Positions 41,385 to 52,042 of a DNA stretch of 64,000 bases are shown in pieces. Position 1 is the stretch's first letter. Each line of letters begins with the position of its first letter. Position numbers and translations under genes: made by a program. The notes under the pieces are model-generated. The model did not search any database. It saw only the letters and a program-made list of their open reading frames with translations, and was not told the DNA's origin. The DNA is from Breoghania corrubedonensis (lineage in GTDB: Bacteria > Pseudomonadota > Alphaproteobacteria > Rhizobiales > Stappiaceae), in NCBI RefSeq assembly GCF_003053845.1, contig NZ_QAYG01000003.1:339144-403143 (forward strand). The letters are read 5' to 3'.

Positions 41385-41849
41385 ATGAGCGAAGAACAGC
41401 AGACGGAGTTGGGCAGCGCCGACATCCTGCGCATCATGCGGATGCTGCCGCATCGCTATCCTTTCCTGATGGTCGACAAGATCATCGAAATGGATGGCGA
41501 TGAATCCTGCATCGGCATCAAGAACGTTACGATCAACGAGCCGCATTTCCAGGGGCATTTCCCCGGTCATCCGGTCATGCCGGGCGTTCTGCTGATCGAA
41601 GCAATGGCTCAGACAGCTGGTGCACTATGCGTCCACGCGCGCGGTACGGAAGGTTCTCCGCAGCTCGTCTATTTCATGACGATCGACGGCGCGAAGTTCC
41701 GCAAGCCCGTCGTTCCTGGTGATCGGGTCGAATTCCACGTCAAGAAGATCAAGAGCCGTGGCAGCATCTGGAAGTTCGCCTGTGTTGCCACGGTTGACGG
41801 CGTGAAAGTCGCCGAGGCCGAAGTTGCTGCAATGCTGGTTGATGAGTGA
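41385..41849 (+). CDS. fabZ: 3-hydroxyacyl-ACP dehydratase FabZ
   Basis: Dehydrates 3-hydroxyacyl-ACP in fatty acid synthesis and so competes with lipid A synthesis for hydroxyacyl substrate. The 154-residue hotdog-fold product has the catalytic histidine in [13 protein letters not shown] (about residue 23) and the catalytic glutamate in [13 protein letters not shown] (about 69). It sits between lpxD and lpxA, the standard cluster. Confidence 0.98.
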   Translation: MSEEQQTELGSADILRIMRMLPHRYPFLMVDKIIEMDGDESCIGIKNVTINEPHFQGHFPGHPVMPGVLLIEAMAQTAGALCVHARGTEGSPQLVYFMTIDGAKFRKPVVPGDRVEFHVKKIKSRGSIWKFACVATVDGVKVAEAEVAAMLVDE

Positions 41850-41856
41850 GCCTGAA

Positions 41857-42657
41857 ATGACCAAGATCCATTCTTCCGCGATTGTCGAAGACGGTGCGGA
41901 GGTCGGGGAGGGCGTTACCATCGGCCCGTTCTGCCATGTCGGGCCTCAGGCGGTTCTTCAAGAAGGGGTGGAGCTGAAGTCGCACGTCGCCGTGGCGGGT
42001 ACGACGCGCATAGGTGCGCGTACCGTGGTGTTTCCCTTCGCCTCCATCGGCCATCAGGCGCAGGATTTGAAATATCGGGGCGAACAGGCGACGCTGGAGG
42101 TCGGCGCCGACTGCATCATCCGCGAAGGCGTCACGATGAACGCCGGTACCGAGGGCGGCGGTGGCCGCACCATCGTCGGCGAGCGCTGCGCGTTCCTCGC
42201 CAATTCCCACGTCGGCCACGACTGCGTGCTTGGCAATAACATCGTTCTGTCGAACAACGTGATGATCGCGGGCCACGTTTCTGTCGGTGACAATGTCATC
42301 ATGGGGGGCGGGGCTGCTGTCATCCAGTTTACCCGCGTTGGCGCACATTCCTTCGTCGGCGGTCTCGCTGGCCTCGAAAACGATCTTATTCCCTTCGGCA
42401 TGGTCATGGGCAACCGGGCCCGTCTTTCCGGCCTCAATCTTGTCGGCCTGAAGCGGCGGAATTTTCCGCGAGAGCAGATTCATGCTCTGCGCGCGGCTTA
42501 CAGGGAACTTTTCGACAGCGAGCAGGGCACGCTTCAGGAGCGCGCTGAAAGCGTGAAGTCGGCCAATACGGATGAGCCGCTGGTGCAGCAGGTCGCCGAT
42601 TTCATTCTGGAGGCCGGCGACAGGCGGATCTGCACGCCGCGTGTCGGCGGCGCGTAG
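41857..42657 (+). CDS. lpxA: UDP-N-acetylglucosamine acyltransferase
   Basis: First step of lipid A synthesis, O-acylating UDP-GlcNAc. The 266-residue product has hexapeptide repeats forming a left-handed beta helix, with the catalytic histidine in NSHVGHDCVLGNN (about 122) and a helical C-terminal domain. The start at 41857 (MTKIHSSAIVEDGA) matches the family; an ATG at 41842 would overlap fabZ and lacks a Shine-Dalgarno sequence. Confidence 0.97.
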   Translation: MTKIHSSAIVEDGAEVGEGVTIGPFCHVGPQAVLQEGVELKSHVAVAGTTRIGARTVVFPFASIGHQAQDLKYRGEQATLEVGADCIIREGVTMNAGTEGGGGRTIVGERCAFLANSHVGHDCVLGNNIVLSNNVMIAGHVSVGDNVIMGGGAAVIQFTRVGAHSFVGGLAGLENDLIPFGMVMGNRARLSGLNLVGLKRRNFPREQIHALRAAYRELFDSEQGTLQERAESVKSANTDEPLVQQVADFILEAGDRRICTPRVGGA

Positions 42658-42688
42658 GCCGCTATGCGGGGCGGGGGCAAGCCTGGCT

Positions 42689-43594
42689 ATGGCGGATGAA
42701 ACCGGGGCGAGTGAAGGTACTCGGACTGCCGTCATTTGCGGCAACGGCGTCTTGCCGGCCGAAGTCATCGCAGCTGCTCATCTGGCCGGGCGCAATCCGC
42801 TCGCTGTCGGCATCAAGGGTGAGGCTTCCAGCGCCATAGAGACGGATGCTCCGGCGCTCTGGTTCGACTGGGGAGAGATCGGCCGGCTCGTCAATGCCTT
42901 GAAGCGCAATGGCGTACATGACCTCGTCCTCATCGGTGGCGTCACGCAGCGTCCTGATTTCCGCTCCATTCTCGGCGACTTCGGCACCATGCGGCGCTTG
43001 CCGCGCATCCTCAAGGCCTTGCGCAAGGGGGATGACGGCCTGCTGAAAGCGGTCATCATGTTGTTCGAGGAGGAAGGGTTCCGCGTCGTTGGCGCGCACG
43101 AAATCGCGCCCTCGCTCCTTGCGACGGCCGGTTCGGTTGGGCGTCACTCGCCCGGCGACGATACCTTGCGCGATATCGAACTTGCCAGAGCCGCTGCCAG
43201 GGCACTCGGAAGGCTGGATATTGGCCAGGCGGCGGTGGCGGTCAATGGCAGGGTAATCGCAACGGAGGCGGCCGAGGGCACGGACGGAATGCTGCGCCGC
43301 TGTATCGATCTGAAGCGCGAAAGACGCGTGCGCTGGAAGGGCCGGGCAGGTGCTCTCGTCAAATGCGTGAAGCCGACGCAGGATCTGCGCGTGGATCTGC
43401 CCTCCATCGGGCCCGATACCGTTGAATACGCGACAGAGTTGGGCTTGGCCGGCATCGCTGTCGATGCCGGCCATGTGTTGATTGCGAGCCGGCAGGAAAC
43501 CGTGACGCGGGCCGATGCGGCGGGCCTGTTTCTCTTCGGCTTTGATGAAACGGCGCAGGAAAGCAGTGACAGTCATGGGGCGGCAGATGTCTGA
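42689..43594 (+). CDS. lpxI: UDP-2,3-diacylglucosamine pyrophosphatase LpxI
   Basis: Hydrolyses UDP-2,3-diacylglucosamine to lipid X in lipid A synthesis; the alphaproteobacterial substitute for LpxH. The 301-residue product has the recognisable VLIGGVTQRPDF, GAHEIAPSLLA and C-terminal GPDTVEYATELGLAGIAVDAGHVLIA segments. The ATG at 42689 gives a slightly long N terminus. It lies between lpxA and lpxB, and its end overlaps lpxB by eight bases. Confidence 0.96.
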   Translation: MADETGASEGTRTAVICGNGVLPAEVIAAAHLAGRNPLAVGIKGEASSAIETDAPALWFDWGEIGRLVNALKRNGVHDLVLIGGVTQRPDFRSILGDFGTMRRLPRILKALRKGDDGLLKAVIMLFEEEGFRVVGAHEIAPSLLATAGSVGRHSPGDDTLRDIELARAAARALGRLDIGQAAVAVNGRVIATEAAEGTDGMLRRCIDLKRERRVRWKGRAGALVKCVKPTQDLRVDLPSIGPDTVEYATELGLAGIAVDAGHVLIASRQETVTRADAAGLFLFGFDETAQESSDSHGAADV

Positions 43595-44774
43595 AGAAGA
43601 GGACGTCCGTCCGTTTCGTGTTTTCATTGTCGTCGGCGAGGATTCCGGAGATCAGCTCGGCGCGCGCCTAATGCATGCGCTCAAGCAGCGCTACCCGCGG
43701 GTGGAATTCGCCGGCACCGGGGGATTCCGCATGGCCGAGGAGGGGCTGGAAACCATCTTTCCTCTCTCCGACATCGCCGTGATGGGCCTTACCGCCGTGC
43801 TGGGGCGACTGCCGACCATCGTGCGCCGGGTTCATCAGACGGTCGATGCGGCGGTGGCGGCCGGGCCGGACGTTCTGGTGATCATCGACAGCCCCGACTT
43901 CACACACGCGGTCGCAAAGCGGGTACGCAAGAAAGCGCCGCATATTCCGATCGTCGATTACGTCTCGCCCTCTGTCTGGGCCTGGCGGCCGGGGCGCGCA
44001 CGCAAGATGGCGGTCTATGTCGATCACCTTCTCGGCATCCTGCCCTTCGAGCCGGCGGTTCATGAGCGTCTTGGCGGGCCTCCCTGCAGCTATGTCGGCC
44101 ATCCGCTGATCGAGCGTATCGAGGAACTGCGCCCGGCTCCACACGAACGCAGGGAGCCTGGGAAGGGGCGTCCGGTCCTTCTGGTGCTGCCCGGCAGCCG
44201 GTCGAGCGAAGTTGGCCGCCTTCTCCAGCCGTTCCGTCAGACGGTCGAGCGTCTCGCTGTCGATATCCCCGATCTCGAGGTCCTGTTGCCGACGGTGCCG
44301 CACATGCTTGAACGTGTCCGCACGGAAGTGGCTGGCTGGGCCGTCGATGCGAAGGTCGTGAGCGGGGAGCGGGAGAAATTCACCGCTTTCCGCCGGGCAC
44401 ATGCGGCGCTTGCCGCCTCGGGCACGGTGACCCTGGAGCTGGCGATCGCGGGGGTTCCCATCGCCGTTTGCTACAAGCTCGACTGGTTCTATCGCCGCTT
44501 GAAGCAGATCAACCGGTTCGTTCCGATCGTCAAGACGAGTTCCATGGTCCTGCCGAACATCATCCTGGGGCGCAACGTCGTCCCCGAATTTCTGGATGAC
44601 GAAGTGGATCCGGAAATGCTGGCTCCGTTGCTCGGCGATTTTCTGGGCGATACGGACGTACGGGCAGCGCAGATCAAGGCGTTTGAAGAGATCGAGGAGC
44701 GGATGGTGCTTGATAATGGCGAGACGCCGAGTGAACGGGCAGCACGCATCGTTGGCGAAGTGGCTGGCCGATAG
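43587..44774 (+). CDS. lpxB: Lipid-A-disaccharide synthase
   Basis: Condenses lipid X with UDP-diacylglucosamine to form the lipid A disaccharide (glycosyltransferase family 19). The 395-residue product has VVGEDSGDQLGARLM near the N terminus, YVSPSVWAWRPGRARKM, LLVLPGSRSSEVGRLL and ASGTVTLELAIAGVP. The ATG at 43587 has GGGG six bases upstream; an ATG at 43575 would add four residues. Both overlap lpxI. Confidence 0.97.
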   Translation: MSEEEDVRPFRVFIVVGEDSGDQLGARLMHALKQRYPRVEFAGTGGFRMAEEGLETIFPLSDIAVMGLTAVLGRLPTIVRRVHQTVDAAVAAGPDVLVIIDSPDFTHAVAKRVRKKAPHIPIVDYVSPSVWAWRPGRARKMAVYVDHLLGILPFEPAVHERLGGPPCSYVGHPLIERIEELRPAPHERREPGKGRPVLLVLPGSRSSEVGRLLQPFRQTVERLAVDIPDLEVLLPTVPHMLERVRTEVAGWAVDAKVVSGEREKFTAFRRAHAALAASGTVTLELAIAGVPIAVCYKLDWFYRRLKQINRFVPIVKTSSMVLPNIILGRNVVPEFLDDEVDPEMLAPLLGDFLGDTDVRAAQIKAFEEIEERMVLDNGETPSERAARIVGEVAGR

Positions 44775-44881
44775 GCGCTATCTGTCTTTCCAGAGGTGCC
44801 CGGCTATCCGGCAGACGCTCTCTTGCGGCAGAAGCCGTGATCGAGATGCACGGCCGCGATGGCGGGCCACTTTTCCTTCGC

Positions 44882-44908
44882 AAAACAAAAAGGGCGCCGG
44901 AGGCGCCC
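44882..44908 (-). terminator. Intrinsic terminator after gltA
   Basis: On the minus strand GGGCGCC pairs with GGCGCCC (44908-44902 with 44898-44892) around three bases, followed by TTTTTGTTTTG. It lies 30 bases past the gltA stop. Confidence 0.85.
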
Positions 44909-44937
44909 CTTTCCATATTCCGGTGGTCGCGACCGCT

Positions 44938-46230
44938 TTAGCGGCGCTGACCGATCGGGGTGTAGTCGCGCTGAGCGGCGCCCGTGTAGAGCTGGCGCGG
45001 ACGGCCGATCTTCTGGGAGGGATCTTCCACCATTTCCTTCCACTGTGCGATCCAGCCGACGGTACGCGCCAGCGAGAACAGCACGGTGAACATCGTGGTC
45101 GGGAAGCCCAGCGCGCGAAGCGTGATGCCGGAATAGAAGTCGATGTTCGGGTAGAGCTTCTTCTCCACGAAGTAGTCGTCCGACAATGCGATCTTCTCGA
45201 GCTCCATGGCCACGTCGAGCAGCGGATCGTCCTTGATGCCGAGCTCGGCCAGAACCTCGTGGCAGGTCTTCTGCATGATCCGCGCGCGCGGATCGTAGTT
45301 CTTGTAGACCCGGTGTCCAAAGCCCATCAGGCGGAACGGATCGTTCTTGTCCTTGGCGCGGGCGATGTATTCGGGAATGTTGTCGACCGAGCCGATTTCC
45401 GCGAGCATGGTCAGCGCGGCTTCGTTGGCGCCGCCATGAGCGGGCCCCCACAGGCAGGCGATGCCGGCCGCGATGCATGCGAAGGGATTGGCACCCGACG
45501 AACCCGCCAGCCGCACCGTGGAGGTCGAGGCGTTCTGCTCGTGATCCGCGTGGAGGATGAAGATACGGTCCATGGCGCGGGCCAGAACCGGGTTCACCTT
45601 GTATTCCTCGCAAGGCACCGAGAAGCACATGTGCAGGAAGTTCGCCGCGTAATCGAGATCGTTGCGCGGAAAAACGAACGGCTGACCAATATGGTACTTG
45701 TAGGCCATGGCCGCGATTGTCGGCATCTTCGCGATCATGCGAAGCGAGGCAATCATGCGCTGGTGCGGATCGGAGATGTCGGTTGAGTCATGGTAGAAGG
45801 CGGAAAGCGCACCGACCATGCCGCACATGACCGCCATCGGATGCGCATCGCGGCGGAAGCCGGCGAAGAAGCGCGTCATCTGCTCGTGGATCATCGTGTG
45901 GTATGTCACGCGATGCACGAAATCTTCCTTCTGGGCCTGCGTCGGCAATTCGCCGTAGAGCAGAAGGTAGCAGGTCTCGAGGAAGTCGCCGTTTTCGGCA
46001 ACCTGTTCGATCGGGTAGCCGCGGTAGAGCAGGGTGCCTTCGTTGCCGTCGATATAGGTAATTTTCGACTCACAGGAAGCCGTGGACGTGAAACCCGGAT
46101 CGTAGGTGAACATGCCGGTTTGCGCATAAAGCGACGAGATGTTCAAAACGTCCGGCCCGATCGACCCTGAACGGACATCAAAGTCCCAGCTGTTATTGCC
46201 GAAATTCAAGGTCGCTTTGCTATCGCTCAT
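44938..46230 (-). CDS. gltA: Citrate synthase
   Basis: Condenses oxaloacetate and acetyl-CoA at the entry to the TCA cycle. The 430-residue product has the type II signature pattern with [16 protein letters not shown], the [12 protein letters not shown] histidine and [13 protein letters not shown] with the catalytic region. The ATG at 46230 has a GGGGG stretch upstream and gives the usual length (E. coli 427). It is on the minus strand, convergent with lpxB, and has its own terminator. Confidence 0.98.
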   Translation of the reverse strand: MSDSKATLNFGNNSWDFDVRSGSIGPDVLNISSLYAQTGMFTYDPGFTSTASCESKITYIDGNEGTLLYRGYPIEQVAENGDFLETCYLLLYGELPTQAQKEDFVHRVTYHTMIHEQMTRFFAGFRRDAHPMAVMCGMVGALSAFYHDSTDISDPHQRMIASLRMIAKMPTIAAMAYKYHIGQPFVFPRNDLDYAANFLHMCFSVPCEEYKVNPVLARAMDRIFILHADHEQNASTSTVRLAGSSGANPFACIAAGIACLWGPAHGGANEAALTMLAEIGSVDNIPEYIARAKDKNDPFRLMGFGHRVYKNYDPRARIMQKTCHEVLAELGIKDDPLLDVAMELEKIALSDDYFVEKKLYPNIDFYSGITLRALGFPTTMFTVLFSLARTVGWIAQWKEMVEDPSQKIGRPRQLYTGAAQRDYTPIGQRR

Positions 46231-46461
46231 GAAGAACCCCCTTCTGGAAGAGACCAACGTCCGCGTTTCGTTCAAAAGCGTCATGCTTCGGGACGCGGCG
46301 GACAAGCCGAGAGACGGCGGGAGGAAAATTGTCGCGGTCTGCGTACCCCATTTGATGCGGTGCCGCAAGCAGCACTGAAAATTGACAGTGGTGCCCCTGA
46401 GGAAGGCTCTCTCAGGGGCATGTTCGAGGTAGGACGGAAAAGGAGAGGTTTCGTGTCACCC

Positions 46462-47895
46462 TTACGAAGGGGTAGAAATCTGATCCTTGATGCGTCCCAA
46501 GGCTTCGTCGCGGCCGAGCACGACAAGCACATCGAAGATGCCGGGCGAGGTTGTGCGCCCCGTTAGGGCCGCTCGGAGCGGCTGTGCGACCTTGCCGAGC
46601 TTGACTTCTGCGTCTTGAGCGAAGGCACGCACGGCTGAGTCGGTCGCCTCCACGCTCCATTCGGAAACCGTCTCCAGTTTCGCCAGGACACCCTTCAGAA
46701 CGGCGCGGCCAGCCTCATCGAGCAGCTTCGCGGCCTTTTCGTCGGGAGCGATCGGACGTTCGGCCCACAAATACCCGGCGCTGTCGGCGAGTTCGGCAAG
46801 GGTCTTGGCGCGGTCCTTCAGGCCCGGCATGGCCGCAAGCAGCTTGCCGTCCAGTTCAACGTCTTCATCCAGCCGCTTCAAGATCGCGGTGCCGCCCTCC
46901 GCATAAGGCAGGAAGGCTTTCAGCGCCGCATGCAGATCGGCATCATCGGTTGAACGCATGTACTGGCCATTGAGGGCTTCCAGTTTCACGAAGTCGAAAC
47001 GCGCGGCCGATTTGCCGATGCCGGTGACGTCGAACCATTCCAGCATCTGGGCATCGCTCATGATCTCGTCGTCGCCGTGGGCCCAGCCGAGACGGACCAG
47101 ATAGTTGCGCATGGCCTGCGGCAGGTATCCCATGGCACGGTAGGCATCGACGCCCAGCGCCCCGTGGCGCTTGGAGAGTTTCGCACCGTCCGGGCCGTGG
47201 ATGAGTGGAATATGCGACATGACCGGGATGTCCCAGCCCATCGCCTTGTAGATCAACGCCTGGCGGGCGGCGTTGGTCAGATGATCGTCACCGCGGATGA
47301 TGTGGGTCACGCCCATGTCGTGATCATCCACGACCACGGCAAGCATGTAGGTCGGGTTGCCGTCGGAGCGCAGTAGAATGAAGTCGTCGAGGTCCTTGTT
47401 CGGGAAACTGACCCGCCCCTGGACCTCGTCATCAATGACGGTCTCGCCATCGTGCGGCGCCTTGATGCGAACGACCGGGGAGACGCCCTCTGGTGCTTCG
47501 GAGGCATCGCGGTCGCGCCAGCGTCCGTCATAGCGCGGCGGCCGGCCTTCCGCACGGGCCTTCTCGCGCATCTCGGTCAGCTCTTCCTGCGTCGCATAGC
47601 AATAGTAGGCCTTGCCAGCGGCAACGAGCTCGCGGGCGACCTCGCGGTGGCGCTCGGCGCGCTCATACTGCGAAATCCAGTCGCTATCCCAGTCGAGCCC
47701 GAGCCATTTCAAGCCGTCCAGGATTGCGGTGATCGCCGCGTCGGTTGAGCGTTCGCGATCGGTATCTTCGATGCGCAACAGCATCCGGCCACCGCGGCCT
47801 CGCGCATAGAGCCAGTTGAACAGCGCGGTGCGGGCACCGCCAATATGCAGGAACCCGGTGGGTGAGGGAGCAAAGCGGGTGACGATCTCGGACAT
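46462..47895 (-). CDS. gltX: Glutamyl-tRNA synthetase
   Basis: Charges tRNA with glutamate. The 477-residue class I synthetase has the HIGH-like motif as HIGG in [21 protein letters not shown] (about residue 17), [10 protein letters not shown], and the KMSKS-like motif as KLSKRHG (about 245). The ATG at 47895 begins the conserved N terminus. It is separated from gltA by about 230 bases that must hold the gltA promoter. Confidence 0.97.
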   Translation of the reverse strand: MSEIVTRFAPSPTGFLHIGGARTALFNWLYARGRGGRMLLRIEDTDRERSTDAAITAILDGLKWLGLDWDSDWISQYERAERHREVARELVAAGKAYYCYATQEELTEMREKARAEGRPPRYDGRWRDRDASEAPEGVSPVVRIKAPHDGETVIDDEVQGRVSFPNKDLDDFILLRSDGNPTYMLAVVVDDHDMGVTHIIRGDDHLTNAARQALIYKAMGWDIPVMSHIPLIHGPDGAKLSKRHGALGVDAYRAMGYLPQAMRNYLVRLGWAHGDDEIMSDAQMLEWFDVTGIGKSAARFDFVKLEALNGQYMRSTDDADLHAALKAFLPYAEGGTAILKRLDEDVELDGKLLAAMPGLKDRAKTLAELADSAGYLWAERPIAPDEKAAKLLDEAGRAVLKGVLAKLETVSEWSVEATDSAVRAFAQDAEVKLGKVAQPLRAALTGRTTSPGIFDVLVVLGRDEALGRIKDQISTPS

Positions 47896-48204
47896 GGGGA
47901 TGTGTCGGTATCTTTCTGGCGATCTGCAGGTGGCTCGTATGAGTGGGCCCAAAAGCGTCTGCAGACGATTGAACTTGAACGCAAAGTGCCGCCGATAGCG
48001 GCCGGCGTTGCCGACGTTTCCGTTGAGGGAAGAAGCGGGTCGGCATCACGGTGCGCGTTGGTGTAGCATAGCGACGCCGCAGGCAGAAGAGCCGCGAGCG
48101 ACAGGCTGTCACCGCGTCGCTCTCGTGCGAGGTCGGCAGGCAAGCCACGGGCTCGGGCGACCGCAAACGGCCCGAGGTTGGTGAGTTACAAAACCTGGTC
48201 AGGC
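47896..48204. other. Divergent gap between gltX and comEC
   Basis: Both flanking genes are transcribed outward, so promoters for gltX and comEC should lie here. I could not identify convincing -35/-10 pairs, and I see no gene or repeat of note. Confidence 0.5.
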
Positions 48205-50796
48205 ATGGGAGACGATCGCACGCGCCTGATGATCGGTCTGAAACGCCGTATCGGGCAGCGCAGGCGTCCCGGGTCCTTCGACTTCGAGCCAAACGGAATA
48301 TTCCGGGGAGGGCGCATCCGCCGTCTGTTGGCGCGCCTTGAGCTGGCCCGTCTCTCCTTCGTGGCGGCGATGGCGCACGATCTTGAATACGGGCGCGGTT
48401 TCCCCTGGCTCGTTGTCTGTTTCGCCATCGGTGTCTGGGGGTATTTCGAGCTTCCGCGTGAGCCGCAGCCGTGGGCGACCGTGCCGCTCGCCGCATTTCT
48501 CGCCATTTTCGCCTTCCGGCGACGCCGGCGCGGTCATGCGGCGATCATTTCGCTGATACTGGCGAGCCTTGCCACCGGAGTGTGCGCCGGGAATGTCAGG
48601 ACATGGAGCGTCAACGCCCCAAGACTTGTGAAGGATGGTACCCGCTCGGTAACCGGCTGGGTGGAAGAGGTCGAGCCCCGTGAAAGAGGGTATCGACTGA
48701 CGATCCGTCCTGTGCGGATCGGCATAGACGAAGGAGATGCTCTGCCGCGGCTTGTACGCGTGACCGGACGTGCACAGCCGCCGCCGCGACCCGGCGATGC
48801 GATCACCTTCCGCGCGAGGCTTTCCCCGCCGCAAGGGCCGGTTCTTCCAGGCGGCTATGCCTTCGATCGCGCGGCCTATTTCGAACAGATCGGAGCATAT
48901 GGGTTCATATATGGACGTCCCGAGCCCGCCTTGCTTGGCCGAAGTCCCGGGTGGCGGCTTGAAGTGGTCGCGGCGATTTCGAGGTTGCGCACGCAGATCG
49001 GCTCGCGAATTCGCGAGGCTCTTCCCGGCGATTCCGGTGCCATTGCCGCCGCACTCATTGTCGGGGATCGTGGCGCGGTTTCCGAGTTTGCGCAGGAAAA
49101 TCTGCGCATTGCCGGTCTCGCGCATGTTCTGGCAATTTCCGGGATGCACATGGCGCTGGTTGCCGGGGCAATCTTTTTTGTGGTGCGCGGTGGTCTCGCG
49201 CTGAGCCCCGGCCTTGCACTGAACTGCCCGATCCGAAGCTGGGCGGCTGCCGCCGCGCTCGTCGCCGCGACCGCATATCTGGTGATTTCCGGCGCCTCCA
49301 TCGCGACCCAGCGCGCCTACGTCATGGCGGCGGTGATCTTCGTGTCGATGATTGTCGGCCGACCTGCCGTTACCATGCGGTCCGTGGCGCTCGCAGCGGC
49401 CATCGTACTCGCATTGTCGCCTGAGGCCCTGCTCCAGCCGGGCTTCCAGATGTCGTTTCTGGCTGTCATCGCGCTCGTTGCCGCCTATCGCGGTTGGTTC
49501 GAATGGCGAAAGGGCTCCCCCCGTATCGATGCGTCCGAGCTTGTGGGCCGTTCCCGGTTGCTTTCCGCCATACGGTTCGTCGGATTTTGGGTTGGTGGGC
49601 TTGCCATGACGTCTGTCATCGCCGGGGTGGCCACGGGACCCGTGGCGCTCGCCCACTTCTATCGCGCGAGCCCGCTTGGTCTTGTCGCCAACATGGCGGC
49701 GATGCCGTTCGTAAGCCTCCTCATCATGCCGTTCGCTGTCGTGAGCGTCCTCGCAATGCCCTTCGGCCTCGATCCATTGACGCTCCAACCGATGGGCATC
49801 GGCATCGATGCGATGCTCGCGATCGCGGGGAAGGTGGCAGGGTGGACCCCCTCTGGGGGTGTCGTCGGTGCCCTGGGCGATTGGCCGGCCGTTCTGTCGG
49901 CCGCAGGACTCTTGTGGCTGGCACTGTGGACGTCGCGATGGCGGCTGCTGGGCATCATTCCCGTCGTCGCGGCGCTCGGCGTTGCTGGACTTCACGAGCG
50001 GCCGGATATCCTCATCAGTGAAGACGGGCGCACGATCGCCGTTCGCACTCCGCAAGGGCCGCTCGCCGTCTCGACAGGTCCGGGTGGTCGGTTCGCCGCG
50101 GAAATCTGGCTCAAGGCCGACGGCGATCCTGCGTCCTTGAGCCAACGCAAGGCCAACGCGCAGGTGATGCGTTGCGACGACCGCGCCTGCGTATTCCAGG
50201 TCGCCGGCGCCGGCGACCATCATGGCAGCGAAGGGCAGATTCCGCACGCGGCAGCCCCGGGAACGCCATCTGGAGCATCCATTCCGCTGCCCGGACCCTT
50301 GCAGCAACCAGATAGATCGGGAGTGGGACTGACACCGATCGCAAGGAGCCGCGAAATGCGGGATCGTGAAGAGCGCGCGCCCGCCGTCACAGACACAGCT
50401 CCTGTCGGCTCGGTACTCGTTCTCTCGCGCGTCGAACGCCCGGAAGCCTTTGACGAGGATTGCAGGCGCGCCGATATAATCGTCACCCATCTTGAAGCGC
50501 CGAAAGACTGCGCGCTGCATGCGCTTGTCATAGACACGCGGTTTCTCGAAATGCATGGCGCCGCAGCCCTCTTCTTGAAACGACCCCCTCCAGGCCAACG
50601 GGTCCTGAGCCAGCCCAACGGTCCCGTGATCGACGGAAACGACGGCGGAAACGATGACGGCAATCTCGATCGCAATACCCCAGCCGCCGCCATGCGCAGT
50701 CTCACGGGTGTACGACGTCTGGACGTCGGGTTCGCGCATTTCGAGAGCGCACGCTCAGGCATTAATCGTCCCTGGCAGCCGTCCGGGAAGCGTTGA
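48205..50796 (+). CDS. comEC: ComEC/Rec2 family DNA-transport channel protein
   Basis: Inner-membrane protein of the ComEC/Rec2 family, which imports single-stranded DNA during transformation. The 863-residue product has an N-terminal DUF4131-like OB-fold region (about 60-230). The competence domain then shows ALPGDSGAIAAALIVGDRGAVSE and LAISGMHMALVAG (about 280-320) followed by many membrane helices. The last 250 residues lack the HxHxDH zinc motif of a beta-lactamase domain and look degenerate. The start is uncertain; TTG/GTG codons lie at 48178-48183. Competence in this organism is not shown. Confidence 0.9.
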   Translation: MGDDRTRLMIGLKRRIGQRRRPGSFDFEPNGIFRGGRIRRLLARLELARLSFVAAMAHDLEYGRGFPWLVVCFAIGVWGYFELPREPQPWATVPLAAFLAIFAFRRRRRGHAAIISLILASLATGVCAGNVRTWSVNAPRLVKDGTRSVTGWVEEVEPRERGYRLTIRPVRIGIDEGDALPRLVRVTGRAQPPPRPGDAITFRARLSPPQGPVLPGGYAFDRAAYFEQIGAYGFIYGRPEPALLGRSPGWRLEVVAAISRLRTQIGSRIREALPGDSGAIAAALIVGDRGAVSEFAQENLRIAGLAHVLAISGMHMALVAGAIFFVVRGGLALSPGLALNCPIRSWAAAAALVAATAYLVISGASIATQRAYVMAAVIFVSMIVGRPAVTMRSVALAAAIVLALSPEALLQPGFQMSFLAVIALVAAYRGWFEWRKGSPRIDASELVGRSRLLSAIRFVGFWVGGLAMTSVIAGVATGPVALAHFYRASPLGLVANMAAMPFVSLLIMPFAVVSVLAMPFGLDPLTLQPMGIGIDAMLAIAGKVAGWTPSGGVVGALGDWPAVLSAAGLLWLALWTSRWRLLGIIPVVAALGVAGLHERPDILISEDGRTIAVRTPQGPLAVSTGPGGRFAAEIWLKADGDPASLSQRKANAQVMRCDDRACVFQVAGAGDHHGSEGQIPHAAAPGTPSGASIPLPGPLQQPDRSGVGLTPIARSREMRDREERAPAVTDTAPVGSVLVLSRVERPEAFDEDCRRADIIVTHLEAPKDCALHALVIDTRFLEMHGAAALFLKRPPPGQRVLSQPNGPVIDGNDGGNDDGNLDRNTPAAAMRSLTGVRRLDVGFAHFESARSGINRPWQPSGKR

Positions 50797-51247
50797 TCCA
50801 GGCAGCTAACAACCGTCCGGATTGCGCCGCACAATTGGGAAAAATGGTGCCGTCGAACCGCGATATCTAACTGCCGGCATGCAGCATCGGAGGTACGCAC
50901 GAACGCCGCGAAAACAGTAAGATCGGTCCTGAACGGAACGGATGATCATCGCGATGTCGGCAATGTCGTGAGCCGCTTTCCCATGAAAAACACGGGAAAC
51001 GAAACAACAGTGTTACCCCTTGCTTGGGGCTTGCCGGGCAGATGGGGCCAATGTGCATCAACGCGATGCTACCACGCGGAAAAACCGACTCTTCACTCGA
51101 AATAGCGTCTTCACTCGAAATAGCGTTTTACAAAACGTGCCTGGCCATCAAGGTTCCAGCATCGCAAACAGCGCCCGCTCCCGCCGCATTGCCATCTCCC
51201 GCCCCGTTATTCTCAGGCGATGCGATCAGAAAAAAGCGGTGACAAGC
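50797..51247. other. Convergent gap between comEC and lexA
   Basis: No gene seen in these 451 bases. It contains an exact tandem duplication at 51090-51125 and an imperfect nine-bp hairpin at 50977-50999 (TTTCCC/GGGAAA arms). No good terminator is visible for either flanking gene. Confidence 0.55.
51090..51125. repeat. Exact tandem duplication of 18 bases
   Basis: The unit TCTTCACTCGAAATAGCG occurs twice back to back with no mismatch (51090-51107 and 51108-51125). It lies in the comEC-lexA gap. Recent slippage or a short variable tract is the simple explanation. Confidence 0.85.
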
Positions 51248-51970
51248 CTAGTAACGACGGAACAGGGCAGCGAGCTTGCCCTGAATGCGCACCCTGTCGG
51301 GGCCGAATATGCGTGTCTCGTAGGCGGGGTTGGCCGCCTCCAGGGCGATCGAGGCGCCCTTGCGGCGCAACCGCTTCAAGGTCGCTTCCTCATCGTCGAT
51401 GAGGGCGACGACAATGTCACCGCTTTCGGCGGTGTCGCCTCGGCGGATCAAGACGGTGTCGCCGTCGAGAATGCCGGCTTCGATCATGGAATCGCCGCGC
51501 ACTTCAAGCGCGAAATGATCGCCGTGGCCGAGCATGTCGAGCGGAACGGCAATGGAATGGCTATGCGTCTCGATGGCTGAAATCGGAACGCCCGCCGCGA
51601 TCCTGCCCATGACGGGAATTGTCGCGACGTCGGAAGATGTGTCGTCCTGCGCCGGGGCCGGTCGCGCCGTTCCTTTTGGCGCCCGGCCGAGCGAGCCTTC
51701 AATGACACTTGGGGAAAAACCGCGCCCCCGCTGGGCGGCCAATCCGGGGGAGACGGAATCCGGCAGGCGAACGACTTCAAGCGCCCGCGCCCGGTTCGGC
51801 AATCTGCGGATGAAGCCCCGTTCCTCCAGCGCCGTGATGAGGCGGTGGATCCCCGACTTTGATCGCAAATCGAGCGCATCCTTCATTTCGTCGAAGGAGG
51901 GCGGCACACCCGTCTCCTTCAGACGCTCGTGGATGAACATGAGAAGTTCGAATTGCTTGCGGGTCAGCAT
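51248..51970 (-). CDS. lexA: LexA repressor
   Basis: Represses SOS genes and self-cleaves when RecA filaments form. The 240-residue product has an N-terminal winged helix ([17 protein letters not shown], then [18 protein letters not shown]), the Ala-Gly cleavage site in GRIAAGVP (about 125), the catalytic serine in GDSMIEAGI and the lysine in ATLKRL. The ATG at 51970 matches the family. An operator upstream indicates autoregulation. Confidence 0.98.
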   Translation of the reverse strand: MLTRKQFELLMFIHERLKETGVPPSFDEMKDALDLRSKSGIHRLITALEERGFIRRLPNRARALEVVRLPDSVSPGLAAQRGRGFSPSVIEGSLGRAPKGTARPAPAQDDTSSDVATIPVMGRIAAGVPISAIETHSHSIAVPLDMLGHGDHFALEVRGDSMIEAGILDGDTVLIRRGDTAESGDIVVALIDDEEATLKRLRRKGASIALEAANPAYETRIFGPDRVRIQGKLAALFRRY

Positions 51971-52013
51971 GTATCTTTCGCCTGCGGTCGTCTTGGTACA
52001 AAACGCGAACGGC

Positions 52014-52042
52014 ACGTTACACGTTCTATATGTGTTCCGCAA
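52014..52042 (-). promoter_or_regulatory. lexA promoter with embedded LexA operator
   Basis: On the minus strand TTGCGG (52042-52037) and TAACGT (52019-52014) are 17 bases apart. The LexA site GTTC-N7-GTTC (plus strand 52023-52037) occupies the spacer and overlaps the -35 element by one base. LexA binding here would block RNA polymerase, the usual autoregulatory design. The site is 53 bases upstream of the start codon. Confidence 0.85.
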
